A DNA stretch of 25,421 nt from Syntrophorhabdaceae bacterium PtaU1.Bin034 (GTDB lineage: Bacteria; Desulfobacterota_G; Syntrophorhabdia; Syntrophorhabdales; WCHB1-27), in contig MVRP01000051.1 in NCBI GenBank assembly GCA_002067405.1, forward strand, positions 1-25,421, written 5' to 3'. Within the stretch, counting starts at the first letter, position 1; the number at the start of each line of letters is the position of its first letter. The position numbers were made by a program, and so were the translations under genes. Below the pieces are notes generated by a model. It did no database searches, was not told where the DNA came from, and worked only from the letters and a program-made list of their open reading frames with translations. Positions 1-8,044 of the stretch are shown here, piece by piece.

Positions 1-1
1 C

Positions 2-2932
2 GGCATGAACTACATGTACTCGGTTAACGCCAGCAATGGGGTCATGCGCATGTTCGTCAACTTCGATGTGAAGACCGACCCGAACACGGACCTGATCTTC
101 ACCCAGATGCGCCAGAACCTGTCCCAGTCCCAGCTTCCCATCGATGTGAGAAATTACGGGGTGAATGTCCAGAAATCGAGATCGGCGCCTCTCATGATCC
201 TGGCGCTGCATTCTCCGAAGGGGACATACAATTCAATGTTTCTCGCGAACTACGCCAATATCAACCTCCTCGACCAGTTGCTTCGGACGCCGGGCGTTGC
301 CCAGGTGGCGGTCTTCGGCGCGGGAGATTACGCGATCCGTGTGTGGGTCAATCCGGATAAACTGGGTAAGCTGGGCATCACCGTTCCCGATGTGGTGAAC
401 GCCATACAAAAGCAGAACACCGTCAACCCCGCCGGCCAGATCGGCAGCGAGCCTGCGCCGGCCGGGCAGGAGTTCACCTATACTGTCCGGGCGCAGGGAC
501 GGCTGATTTCCGAGGCCGAGTTCGGCGAGATCGTGGTGCGGGCAAACCCTGACGGTTCCATTGTCCGGCTCAAGGACGTGGCGCGGGCAGAATTGGGGTC
601 TCAGAGCTACAACGTGAGAAGCAGGGTGGACGGCAGGTCTGCCGCTGCGTTCGGCATCTATCAACTGCCCGGTTCGAATGCCCTTACCACTGTCGAGGGC
701 GTCAAGAAAGTCATGGAGGAGGCAAAGAAACGGTTCCCCGCCGACCTCGACTACGTGGTCGCCCTTGACACGACACGATCCATCAAAGAGGGCATCCACG
801 ACATACTGAAGACCTTTCTGGAGGCGTTAGCTCTCGTTATTCTTGTCGTCTTCATCTTCCTGCAGGGATGGAGGGCGACCCTTATCCCGATCCTCGCCGT
901 TCCCGTCGCCCTGATCGGTACATTTGCGGTCTTTCCGCTCCTCGGCTTTTCCATCAACACCCTTTCTCTTTTCGGTCTTGTCCTCGCCATCGGCCTGGTG
1001 GTGGATGACGCTATTATTGTCGTCGAGGCGGTAGAGCGCCACATTGAGGAGGGGCTGTCGCCGAAGGAGGCGTCCTTCAAGGCCATGAAGGAGGTATCGG
1101 GGCCGGTCATGGCCATAGCTCTGATCCTCGCCGCGGTCTTCATCCCCACCGTTTTTGTGCCCGGCATTACCGGCCGCCTCTATCAGCAGTTCGCCGTAAC
1201 CATCGCCATTTCGGTCATCATTTCGGCGTTCAACGCGTTGACCCTGAGCCCTGCACTCTGTGCCCTTCTGCTCAAACCGGGAAAGACCCACGGCCCTCTC
1301 GGCGACTTTTTCAAATGGTTCAATCGGGTTTTTGACCGGGCTTCGAAGGGCTACGTCAGTGTGTGCGGGTCTCTCATCCGAAAGAGCGCTTTTAGTCTTC
1401 TTTTCCTCGCCGCCATAGCTGTCTTGAGCGGCCTTCTCGGCAAGGGCCTTCCCTCGGGCTTCCTGCCGAATGAGGATGTCGGCTATTTCTATGTGAACGT
1501 GTCGCTCCCCCATGCTGCGTCGCTTCAGCGAACGGATGAGACAATGAGGAAGGTCGAGGAGGTTTTGAGCAGGACGCCGGGGATCGAGCACTATCAGTCT
1601 ATTGCGGGACTCAGCCCCATGAGCATCGCCCAGAACACGTACAGCGGCTTTGTCTTTGTGACCCTGAAGGAATGGAAACATCGGAAAAAGCCCGAAGAGA
1701 AGTACCAGGCGATCATGGACCATCTGCGACGGGAGTTGGGTAAATTGCCCCAGGGCGTTACCTTTGTCTTTCCTCCGCCGCCGATTCAGGGTATAGGCCT
1801 GGCAGGCGGTGCTCAGGTGGTCCTTCAGGACAGGGCAGGCAAGGATATCAATTTTCTTGCAGAGAACGTCAACAAGTTCCTTGAAGCGGCGCGCAAAAGG
1901 CCGGAGCTGGAGAGCGTGATAACCACTTTTCTTCCGGGAGTGCCGCAGCTCTTTGTCAACGTGGACCGTGACAAGGTGCTGAAACAGGGCATTGACCTGG
2001 GACAGGTCTACCAGACCCTGCAGGCGTTCATGGGCGGGTATTTCGTCAATTATTTCAACCGCTTCGGTCGGCAATGGCAGGTTTACGTTCAGGCGGAAGG
2101 GGCATACCGTACAAAAGCCGAGAACATACGGCAGTTCTACGTCAATAACGACAAAGGGGACCCCGTGCCGCTTTCGGCCCTGACCAGCGTCGAGTCCCGG
2201 CCCGGCCCGGAATTCACCATGCGGTATAACCTTTACCGTTCGGCCCAGGTCAATGCCGTCGGGAAACGGGGTTACAGCTCGGGACAGGTGATGAATGCCC
2301 TGGAAGAAGTATTTAAACAGACCATGCCCGCTGAAATGGGCCTTGATTACATCGGCATGAGCTTCCAGGAAAAGAAGGCGCGGGAAGGTATTCCCGCCTC
2401 AGCGATCTTCGGCCTGTCGCTGCTTTGTGTGTTCCTTATCCTCGCGGCCCTGTACGAGAGCTGGTCTCTGCCGCTCAGCGTGCTTCTCGGCACACCGGTT
2501 GCGGTGTTCGGGGCCTTTGCCGCCATATGGGCGCGTGGGCTCGAAAATAACGTCTACGCCCAGATCGCCCTGATCGTTCTCATCGGGCTGGCGGCCAAAA
2601 ACGCGATACTGATAGTGGAGTTCGCGAAGACGAGGCACGAGCAGGGCAAGGCGCTTACCGATGCCGCCCTGGAGGGGGCACGGCTCCGTTTGAGGCCGAT
2701 ACTCATGACGTCTTTCGCGTTTCTCCTGGGTGTGCTGCCCCTTGCCGTATCGAGCGGGGCCGGCGCCAACGCCCACCGGACCATGGGGACCGCGGTGATG
2801 GGCGGGACAATGTCTGCGTCGGTCATAGCCATCTTCCTCATACCCGTGACATTTTACGTGGTGGGCAAAGCTGCCGACCGCCGGAAGAGAAGGCGGGGCA
2901 ACGAAAGAAGGGAGGGGGACAGCCGTGCTTGA
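2..2932 (+). CDS. RND efflux pump inner-membrane transporter, 5'-truncated by the window edge
   Basis: Inner-membrane proton-driven transporter of the hydrophobe/amphiphile efflux (HAE1, AcrB/MexB) family. It works with a periplasmic adaptor and an outer-membrane channel. The frame is open at the left edge. Compared with AcrB about 73 N-terminal residues, including TM1, are missing, so the first visible Met (base 5) is internal. Visible part: periplasmic porter domain (residues 1-265), a membrane block (about 268-430) with the paired Asp of the proton relay in LVVDDAIIVVEAVERH (D334/D335, matching AcrB D407/D408), a second porter domain, and a C-terminal membrane block with the relay Lys in GLAAKNAILIVEFAK (about K865, AcrB K940). 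The C-terminus is a short Arg-rich cytoplasmic tail. The stop overlaps the next gene by 8 nt, so the two are translationally coupled. An adaptor gene is expected upstream, outside the window. The substrate cannot be told from sequence. Confidence 0.95.
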   Translation, partial: GMNYMYSVNASNGVMRMFVNFDVKTDPNTDLIFTQMRQNLSQSQLPIDVRNYGVNVQKSRSAPLMILALHSPKGTYNSMFLANYANINLLDQLLRTPGVAQVAVFGAGDYAIRVWVNPDKLGKLGITVPDVVNAIQKQNTVNPAGQIGSEPAPAGQEFTYTVRAQGRLISEAEFGEIVVRANPDGSIVRLKDVARAELGSQSYNVRSRVDGRSAAAFGIYQLPGSNALTTVEGVKKVMEEAKKRFPADLDYVVALDTTRSIKEGIHDILKTFLEALALVILVVFIFLQGWRATLIPILAVPVALIGTFAVFPLLGFSINTLSLFGLVLAIGLVVDDAIIVVEAVERHIEEGLSPKEASFKAMKEVSGPVMAIALILAAVFIPTVFVPGITGRLYQQFAVTIAISVIISAFNALTLSPALCALLLKPGKTHGPLGDFFKWFNRVFDRASKGYVSVCGSLIRKSAFSLLFLAAIAVLSGLLGKGLPSGFLPNEDVGYFYVNVSLPHAASLQRTDETMRKVEEVLSRTPGIEHYQSIAGLSPMSIAQNTYSGFVFVTLKEWKHRKKPEEKYQAIMDHLRRELGKLPQGVTFVFPPPPIQGIGLAGGAQVVLQDRAGKDINFLAENVNKFLEAARKRPELESVITTFLPGVPQLFVNVDRDKVLKQGIDLGQVYQTLQAFMGGYFVNYFNRFGRQWQVYVQAEGAYRTKAENIRQFYVNNDKGDPVPLSALTSVESRPGPEFTMRYNLYRSAQVNAVGKRGYSSGQVMNALEEVFKQTMPAEMGLDYIGMSFQEKKAREGIPASAIFGLSLLCVFLILAALYESWSLPLSVLLGTPVAVFGAFAAIWARGLENNVYAQIALIVLIGLAAKNAILIVEFAKTRHEQGKALTDAALEGARLRLRPILMTSFAFLLGVLPLAVSSGAGANAHRTMGTAVMGGTMSASVIAIFLIPVTFYVVGKAADRRKRRRGNERREGDSRA

Positions 2933-4388
2933 ACGTATAATGATTTTCGCCTTCCTGCTCATGCTCTCTGCCTGCACCATAGGACCCGACTACCACCGGC
3001 CGTCGGTCCCGACGCCCGACGCCTGGCGATACGAAGAGGCGCAGGCAAAAGATACCGTGAATACCCTTTGGTGGGAACAGTTCGAAGACCCCACGCTTAA
3101 TGAGCTGATCCATATTGCGCTGAAAGAGAATAAAGACGTGAAGATCGCCGCCGCAAGGGTTGAAGAGTTCATGGGACAATACGCAGCGATACGGGCAGGC
3201 CTGTTCCCTCAGGTTGCCGGTTCGGTGAGCGGTCAGAGGAAGGCGCTCACGCAGTATTCCAATCCTCCCCTGTCGGCCTCCGCCGACAATCCTTACAACG
3301 ACTTTCAGGCCCTCCTCAGTGCAAGCTGGGAGATCGATGTGTGGGGGCGGCTGCGTCGGGCAACAGAGGCGGCGCGCGCCGACCTCCTCGCGAGCGAAGA
3401 AGGGCGCCGCGGCGTCATTCTCACCGTCGTGACCGCAGTGGCCATAGCATACACTGACCTTTTGGACTTTGACAGGCAGCTCGATATCGCGGAACGGACG
3501 GCAAAAAGCCGGGAACACTCCCTGAAGCTGTTCCAGCTCCGTTTTGACCGCGGCCTTGTCTCGGAGCTGGAGCTCCGGCAGGTACAATCGGAGTACCAGT
3601 CGGCCATAGCCGCAATTCCCTTATTCCAAAAGCTTATCGTCCAGCAGGAGAATGCGCTCAGCATACTGATCGGACGCAATCCCGGCCGGATCGCGCGGGG
3701 CAAGCCCTTGGACGAGCTCGTGCTTCCCGCTGTTCCGGCAGGTTTGCCTTCCCAACTTCTCGAGAGGCGTCCCGATATAAGGCAGGCTGAGCAGAACCTC
3801 ATTGCGGCGAATGCGAGGATCGGCGTGGCGAAGGCGCTGTACTTCCCGGTGATTTCCCTGACCGGGACCCTCGGGGCAGAGAGTACGGACCTGTCCCGTC
3901 TTTTTACAGGGCCGGCCCGTATCTGGAGCTACGGGGCGAACGCCGCGGCGCCGATCTTCACCGCAGGGGGCATAGCAGGGACGGTCAAGGTCGCGGAGGC
4001 AGTGCAGAAGCAATACCTGCTGCGGTATCAACAGGCCATCCAGCAGGCCTTCCGTGAGGTCGAGGATGCGCTGATCGATCAGGGCAAATCGAGAGAGCAG
4101 CTTCAGGCGCAGGGGCAGCAGGTGGAGGTGCTTCGCCGCTACGCATACCTCGCGAGGCTGCGTTACGAGAACGGCCATACCAGTTACCTTGAGGTGCTCG
4201 ACGCAGAGCGCAGCCTCTTCAATGCCGAGCTTCTTTACACCCGCACCAAAGGAGAGCTCTTTCGCGCCCTTGTCAACCTCTACAAATACATGGGAGGAGG
4301 CTGGGTGGTGGAAGCAGAAAAAAAAGGAGGGATAAATGGCGACAGAAACGAACGGGTCTCAGGCAGTGCAGATCAACACGGGAGATGA
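2925..4388 (+). CDS. Outer-membrane efflux lipoprotein (NodT/OprM family)
   Basis: Outer-membrane channel of the RND pump encoded just upstream; the family forms trimeric TolC-like exit ducts. The GTG start at 2925 is preceded by a GGAGGGGG Shine-Dalgarno and overlaps the transporter stop. A lipoprotein signal ends in the lipobox LSAC (residues 14-17). Thr follows the Cys, which favours the outer membrane. The mature start CTIGPDYHRP is typical of the family. Two outer-membrane-efflux repeats follow (roughly 60-250 and 265-460), with the usual LLERRPDIRQAEQNL and SYLEVLDAERSL motifs. Family members normally end shortly after the LYKYMGGGW motif (about residue 457). This one runs about 27 residues further in a polar tail and overlaps the next gene by 53 nt, possibly because of an A8 tract at 4318-4325 (see findings). 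Confidence 0.95.
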   Translation: MLERIMIFAFLLMLSACTIGPDYHRPSVPTPDAWRYEEAQAKDTVNTLWWEQFEDPTLNELIHIALKENKDVKIAAARVEEFMGQYAAIRAGLFPQVAGSVSGQRKALTQYSNPPLSASADNPYNDFQALLSASWEIDVWGRLRRATEAARADLLASEEGRRGVILTVVTAVAIAYTDLLDFDRQLDIAERTAKSREHSLKLFQLRFDRGLVSELELRQVQSEYQSAIAAIPLFQKLIVQQENALSILIGRNPGRIARGKPLDELVLPAVPAGLPSQLLERRPDIRQAEQNLIAANARIGVAKALYFPVISLTGTLGAESTDLSRLFTGPARIWSYGANAAAPIFTAGGIAGTVKVAEAVQKQYLLRYQQAIQQAFREVEDALIDQGKSREQLQAQGQQVEVLRRYAYLARLRYENGHTSYLEVLDAERSLFNAELLYTRTKGELFRALVNLYKYMGGGWVVEAEKKGGINGDRNERVSGSADQHGR

Positions 4389-4620
4389 ACTATCGAGGGG
4401 CCGCTACAGCAACAGCATGCTGGTGTCCCATGGCCCGGAGGAATTCATTATGGACTGGCTCCTCCAATCGCCAAACGGCGTGCACCTTGTATCGCGGATT
4501 ATAGTAACGCCGGGGCACATGAAGCGGATAGTGGCTGCGTTGCAGGATAATCTGAACAAACATGAAGAGGCGTTCGGGAGCATCGTGATCCCCGAACCGC
4601 CGTCTTCAGCTATTCAGTAA
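4336..4620 (+). CDS. DUF3467 family protein
   Basis: Small 94-residue cytoplasmic protein matching the DUF3467 pattern: a RGRYSNSMLVSHGPEEFIMDW segment (split here as RGRYSNSML / VSHGPEEFIMDW), then SRIIVTPGHMKRIVAALQDN and a trailing KHEEAFG. The family is widespread in bacteria and archaea and has no established biochemical role. The ATG at 4336 has an AAGGAGGG ribosome-binding site 4 nt upstream, so the start is well supported even though it lies inside the 3' end of the efflux lipoprotein gene in another frame. The gene is probably cotranscribed with the pump. A link to efflux is inferred from position only. Confidence 0.85.
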   Translation: MATETNGSQAVQINTGDELSRGRYSNSMLVSHGPEEFIMDWLLQSPNGVHLVSRIIVTPGHMKRIVAALQDNLNKHEEAFGSIVIPEPPSSAIQ

Positions 4621-4635
4621 GGTAAATACAAGGTG

Positions 4636-4660
4636 CGGAGGCCTGCCTTTCTCCGGTTTT
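4636..4660 (+). terminator. Weak hairpin plus T-run between convergent genes
   Basis: Arms CGGAG (4636-4640) and CTCCG (4651-4655) enclose a 10-nt loop and are followed by GTTTT. It lies in the 38-nt gap between the plus-strand DUF3467 gene and the convergent minus-strand coiled-coil gene, where a terminator would be expected. The stem is only 5 bp, so this is a weak call. Confidence 0.3.
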
Positions 4661-5135
4661 AGACCCTGTGTTTGGCCGGGGTCTTCTTTTTCTTGTCGGG
4701 AGCGGCAGCGGGCTTTTTCGCGGGCGCTGCTGCCTTGACCTTAACCCTGCGTGATTTCTCCGTTTCCAGTTCTCTTCCCAGCCTGCTGATCTCGTTCTTG
4801 AGGGACTCCATCTCTTTGTCCGATTTTTCCAGCTTTGCTTCCATGCCCGACAACTGGGACTTGAGGGCCTTTACCTCGCCGTTGTTTATTTGAGACTTCA
4901 GCCCGCTCATTTCCGAATTCAGCGCACTGATCTTTCCGAAGGCGGCAATAACAAGGACGAGCACAATCACGAGAGCAACGAACGGCGCGATAAGAGGTTT
5001 CAGTTTCGCGATGGCAGACCCCCCGTTTGTTATGGTTGTTGTTTTTTCCTGCATTCCGGGGATTCGGGCATCCTCACTCTTGAGAAAATCCTCAACGGTC
5101 TTCATCGGAGCGTTCTTCTTCTTAAAACCAAACAT
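4659..5135 (-). CDS. Membrane-anchored coiled-coil protein with Lys/Ala-rich tail
   Basis: No named family recognised. The 158-residue protein has a short basic N-terminus (MFGFKKKNAP), a linker, one hydrophobic segment at about 47-66 (LIAPFVALVIVLVLVIAAFG) and a heptad-like helical region (about 69-125) rich in Leu, Lys and Glu. It ends in a low-complexity Lys/Ala/Pro tail (about 130-158). The likely topology is a single-pass anchor with the helix and tail on one side; which side is not certain. The ATG has a strong AAAGGAG site 8 nt upstream, and a TATTAT -10-like sequence lies just before that, without a clear -35. It follows the eight-gene operon after 111 nt, so it may be transcribed separately. 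The basic tail could bind nucleic acid or cell-wall polymer; this is a guess from composition. Confidence 0.75.
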   Translation of the reverse strand: MFGFKKKNAPMKTVEDFLKSEDARIPGMQEKTTTITNGGSAIAKLKPLIAPFVALVIVLVLVIAAFGKISALNSEMSGLKSQINNGEVKALKSQLSGMEAKLEKSDKEMESLKNEISRLGRELETEKSRRVKVKAAAPAKKPAAAPDKKKKTPAKHRV

Positions 5136-5246
5136 CCTCTTTCTCCTTTATAATATTTGGATTGCCGTCCTGTTGTTTGTTGGCTTTTTCCGTAGTCTAT
5201 CTTTTGAAAACGCCATTTTGCAACACTTTTTTTCTCGCCCCGGGTT

Positions 5247-5885
5247 TCACACAGTGTTTGTCTGTAAGAACTGCTTCAGCTTTTCCATGTCCCCATAGGC
5301 GTCTTTGATGGCAGCCTCATTTCTGAGGAGAAAGGATGGGTGGTAGGTGGGCAGGAGCGTGATACCCTTGTATTCCGTAAGGATCCCCCGGATCCTCGTG
5401 ATCCGTTCTTCTACGCCCAGGAGCGTATTGTACGCATGCCTGCCGAGCGTACAGATTATGGCCGGTTTTATGAGATCGAGCTGTGCGAAAAGATATGCGC
5501 TGCACGCCTCCACTTCTTGGGGCTGGGGGTCGCGGTTATTGGGCGGCCGGCATTTAAGGACGTTGCAGATGAAGACATCACGCCTCGCCAGGCCGGTCCT
5601 TTCGATCATCTGGTCGAGGAGCTTTCCGGCCCTTCCCACAAAAGGCCTTCCCTGGAGGTCTTCTTCCTCGCCGGGTGCCTCGCCGACGAAGACGAGGCGG
5701 GCATGCTCGTTTCCTTCACCGAAAACGACCGTCTTCCTCGTCCGGCTCAACTCGCACCTTGCGCACGTACGGACCCTCTCTGCCAAATCCGAAAGGGTCA
5801 TCTCCTGCGGCCTGCCGGACACGTATGTCCGGATGCCCATCTGGAGGAGGGCGGTCAGGAAAGCTCTCGGTTCAGAAATATCCAT
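5247..5885 (-). CDS. Uracil-DNA glycosylase, family 4 (Fe-S type)
   Basis: Removes uracil from DNA, starting base-excision repair of deaminated cytosine. Family 4 signatures are complete. The four [4Fe-4S] ligands are C41, C44, C112 and C128 (Cx2C ... Cx15C). The active-site motif is GEAPGEEED (68-76) and the second motif is HPSFLLRN (182-189). The length of 212 residues is typical. The N-terminal 30 residues precede the conserved core. The ATG lies 2 nt after the gatA stop, so it is the last gene of the tightly packed operon. Family 4 enzymes are common in thermophiles and in bacteria lacking or supplementing Ung; whether Ung is also present cannot be judged here. Confidence 0.93.
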   Translation of the reverse strand: MDISEPRAFLTALLQMGIRTYVSGRPQEMTLSDLAERVRTCARCELSRTRKTVVFGEGNEHARLVFVGEAPGEEEDLQGRPFVGRAGKLLDQMIERTGLARRDVFICNVLKCRPPNNRDPQPQEVEACSAYLFAQLDLIKPAIICTLGRHAYNTLLGVEERITRIRGILTEYKGITLLPTYHPSFLLRNEAAIKDAYGDMEKLKQFLQTNTV

Positions 5886-5887
5886 TC

Positions 5888-7348
5888 TCAGGCGAACCGG
5901 TCGGGGATCTTCTTCAGCTTTTTCTCGGCTTCAAAGAGTGAAGCAGCCTGAAGGATAAGCGCCTCATCCAGGGGTTTCCCGATGATCTGCAGGCCGATGG
6001 GCAATCCCTTGCCGTCAAAGCCGCACGGCAGGGAAAGTGCCGGAAGGCCGGCCAGATTAATGGGAATGGTAAAGATATCCGAGAGATACATGGTGAGGGG
6101 GTCGTCCGTCTTTTCGCCGATCTTGAACGCGGTCGTCGGCGAAACGGGTGTAACGATCAGGTCGCACTGCTCGAAGGCCCTTGAGAAATCGCCCCGCATA
6201 AGCGTCCTCACCTGACCCGCCTTCCGGTAATAGGCATCGTAATATCCTGAGGAGAGCACGTACGTGCCGAGAATGATCCTCCTCTTCACTTCTTTGCCGA
6301 AGCCCCGGGAGCGCGTCTTCTTGTACATGTCGATAATGTCTTTCCCGTCGACGCGCATGCCGTATTTCACGCCGTCGTAACGGGCAAGGTTGGATGACGC
6401 CTCAGCCGTACAGATGATGTAGTAGGTGGCGACGGCATACTCGGTGTGAGGCAGGGAGATAGGGACGATAGTAGCACCGAGCCCCTCGAAGAGCTTGAAG
6501 GCGTCTTCTACCGCAGCCTTCACCTCCGGCTCGATGCCTTCAATGAAGTACTCTGCGGGCATGCCGATGCGCATCCCTGCTACGTCCTTATTCAAGCCGG
6601 CCGTGTAATCGGGTACGGGTTGAGGGATCGAGGTGGAATCCATGGGGTCGTGCCCGGCAATAACATTGAGCACCGCAGCACAGTCTTCGACGCTTCTCGT
6701 GATCGGGCCTATCTGGTCGAGGGACGACGCAAAGGCGACGAGGCCGTACCGCGATACCCTTCCATAGGTCGGTTTCATCCCCACTGCGCCGCAAAGTCCG
6801 GCGGGTTGCCTTATGGAGCCGCCCGTATCGGTCCCCAGTGTCGCCGCGCACAACCCGGCGGTGACGGCTGCTGCGGACCCGCCGCTCGACCCCCCGGGGA
6901 TGCGCTCGAGATCCCAGGGGTTCTTTGTGATCTGAAAAGAGGAATTCTCCGTGGACGAACCCATGGCGAATTCATCCATGTTGATCCTTCCCAGATGGAT
7001 GTACCCGCTGTCCTTCAGTTTTTTTATTACCGTGGCATCATAGGGCGGAACAAACCCCTTCAGGATCTGGGATGCGCAGGTCGTCTCCACTCCCTTGGTG
7101 CAGAGGATGTCCTTCATGCCGAAGGGGATGCCCGTGAGGGCACCGTCAGTTCCCTCGCCTATCCTTTTGTCTGCCTCTTCGGCCGTTGCCATGGCCGCCT
7201 CTTCCGTCAGCCGCAGATACGAGCGGATCTCCCCGTCGAATCTGTTGATCCTGTCCAGGTAGAATCGCGTCAGCTCTATTGACGTGATCTCTTTCTTCTT
7301 CAGCAGGGTTCTCACTTCCCGGATGCTTTTATGCAGTATCTCTTCCAT
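5888..7348 (-). CDS. gatA: Asp-tRNA(Asn)/Glu-tRNA(Gln) amidotransferase subunit A
   Basis: Amidase subunit of the GatCAB complex. It releases ammonia from glutamine to convert misacylated Glu-tRNA(Gln) and/or Asp-tRNA(Asn) to the correct amide form. The amidase-signature catalytic triad is intact: K79 (in [10 protein letters not shown]), cis-Ser S154 (in [12 protein letters not shown]) and the nucleophile S178 (in [12 protein letters not shown]). The 486-residue length is normal. The ATG at 7348 has AGGAG 5 nt upstream and starts 8 nt after gatC. gatB is not in the cluster, so the third subunit must be encoded elsewhere. Its presence implies an indirect route for Gln and/or Asn charging in this organism. 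Confidence 0.97.
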   Translation of the reverse strand: MEEILHKSIREVRTLLKKKEITSIELTRFYLDRINRFDGEIRSYLRLTEEAAMATAEEADKRIGEGTDGALTGIPFGMKDILCTKGVETTCASQILKGFVPPYDATVIKKLKDSGYIHLGRINMDEFAMGSSTENSSFQITKNPWDLERIPGGSSGGSAAAVTAGLCAATLGTDTGGSIRQPAGLCGAVGMKPTYGRVSRYGLVAFASSLDQIGPITRSVEDCAAVLNVIAGHDPMDSTSIPQPVPDYTAGLNKDVAGMRIGMPAEYFIEGIEPEVKAAVEDAFKLFEGLGATIVPISLPHTEYAVATYYIICTAEASSNLARYDGVKYGMRVDGKDIIDMYKKTRSRGFGKEVKRRIILGTYVLSSGYYDAYYRKAGQVRTLMRGDFSRAFEQCDLIVTPVSPTTAFKIGEKTDDPLTMYLSDIFTIPINLAGLPALSLPCGFDGKGLPIGLQIIGKPLDEALILQAASLFEAEKKLKKIPDRFA

Positions 7349-7356
7349 GCCTACTC

Positions 7357-7650
7357 CTACTCTACCTCAATGATCGGGGGAACCTTGAAAAAGGCGTCCT
7401 TTCTTTCGGGCGCATTCCCCACCGATTCTTCCACCTGGAAGTTGTGATTCACCTCGTCCTGCCTGAACACGTTGATGAGCGGGATCGCGTGGCTTGTCGG
7501 CTCTATCCCTGTGGTATCAAGAGAATTCAACTTGTCCATGTAAGCGAGTATCCTGTCCAGCTGCTGGGTATACAACTCTGTTTCGTCGGCCTCCAGCTCC
7601 AGCCTGGCCAAATGGGCCACGTATTCAACTACCTCTTTGTTGATCTTCAT
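7357..7650 (-). CDS. gatC: Asp/Glu-tRNA amidotransferase subunit C
   Basis: Small structural subunit that wraps around GatA and stabilises it on GatB. The sequence [19 protein letters not shown] is a classic GatC N-terminus, followed by the [14 protein letters not shown] segment (variant of the usual P..NVLR.DEV) and the C-terminal FFKVPPIIE motif. I chose the ATG at 7650 (97 residues) over an in-frame GTG two codons upstream. The ATG has GAGG 5 nt upstream, whereas the GTG overlaps that site, and family members begin at MKI. The gene starts 7 nt after the CBS gene stop and ends 8 nt before gatA. Confidence 0.95.
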   Translation of the reverse strand: MKINKEVVEYVAHLARLELEADETELYTQQLDRILAYMDKLNSLDTTGIEPTSHAIPLINVFRQDEVNHNFQVEESVGNAPERKDAFFKVPPIIEVE

Positions 7651-7655
7651 ATACA

Positions 7656-7659
7656 CCTC
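7656..7659 (-). promoter_or_regulatory. Shine-Dalgarno that decides the gatC start
   Basis: Minus-strand GAGG, 5 nt from the ATG at 7650. It overlaps the upstream GTG (7656) that would otherwise extend gatC by two codons, and overlaps the stop codon of the CBS gene, which suggests coupled translation. Confidence 0.6.
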
Positions 7660-8029
7660 ATTCGCATCCGGCAGCCGCCTTTATAAGGTCTCCTCTCGTC
7701 ACGATGCCTACAAGCCTGTCGTTATCGACGACCGGTACCCGGTTGATGCGTTTTTCTATCATGATCTTGGCCACCACACTTGCCGCCTCTGCAGACGACA
7801 CTGACACAATATCCGTGGTCATCATGTCTTTGACCGTCATGTCCTGCAGCGAGCCCGATTTCACGGCCTTCAGGATGTCTGTCTGGGATATGACGCCTAC
7901 CAGAACGCCTTTTTCCACGACCGGCATCCCCGAAATGTGAAAAAGCTCCAGCTTGTTGATGATGACCGAGAGTTTTTCCAAAGGATGGCACGTTACCACA
8001 TCTTTGTTCATGACCTCTACCACCTTCAT
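7658..8029 (-). CDS. Tandem CBS-domain protein
   Basis: A 123-residue protein made of one CBS pair (Bateman module) and nothing else. CBS1 is about 1-57 (HISGMPVVEKGVLVGVISQTDIL) and CBS2 about 65-121 (INRVPVVDNDRLVGIVTRGDLI). Bateman modules bind adenosyl nucleotides such as AMP, ATP, SAM or cyclic dinucleotides and regulate a partner. The ATG has a GGGGAG site 8 nt upstream. It lies 15 nt downstream of a DUF294 nucleotidyltransferase. Elsewhere CBS pairs are fused directly to DUF294 nucleotidyltransferase domains, so the likely partner is the product of that gene. The ligand is unknown. Confidence 0.9.
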   Translation of the reverse strand: MKVVEVMNKDVVTCHPLEKLSVIINKLELFHISGMPVVEKGVLVGVISQTDILKAVKSGSLQDMTVKDMMTTDIVSVSSAEAASVVAKIMIEKRINRVPVVDNDRLVGIVTRGDLIKAAAGCE

Positions 8030-8044
8030 CGCTTCACTCCCCCC

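Noticed and set aside
827..2074. Minus-strand ORF of 415 codons opposite the RND transporter
   Set aside because: It is antisense to conserved membrane-protein coding sequence, with no ribosome site or known motif.
6446..7282. Plus-strand ORF of 278 codons opposite gatA, and similar ones at 8198-9088 and 9454-10311
   Set aside because: All are shadows of well-identified minus-strand genes, with no family resemblance.
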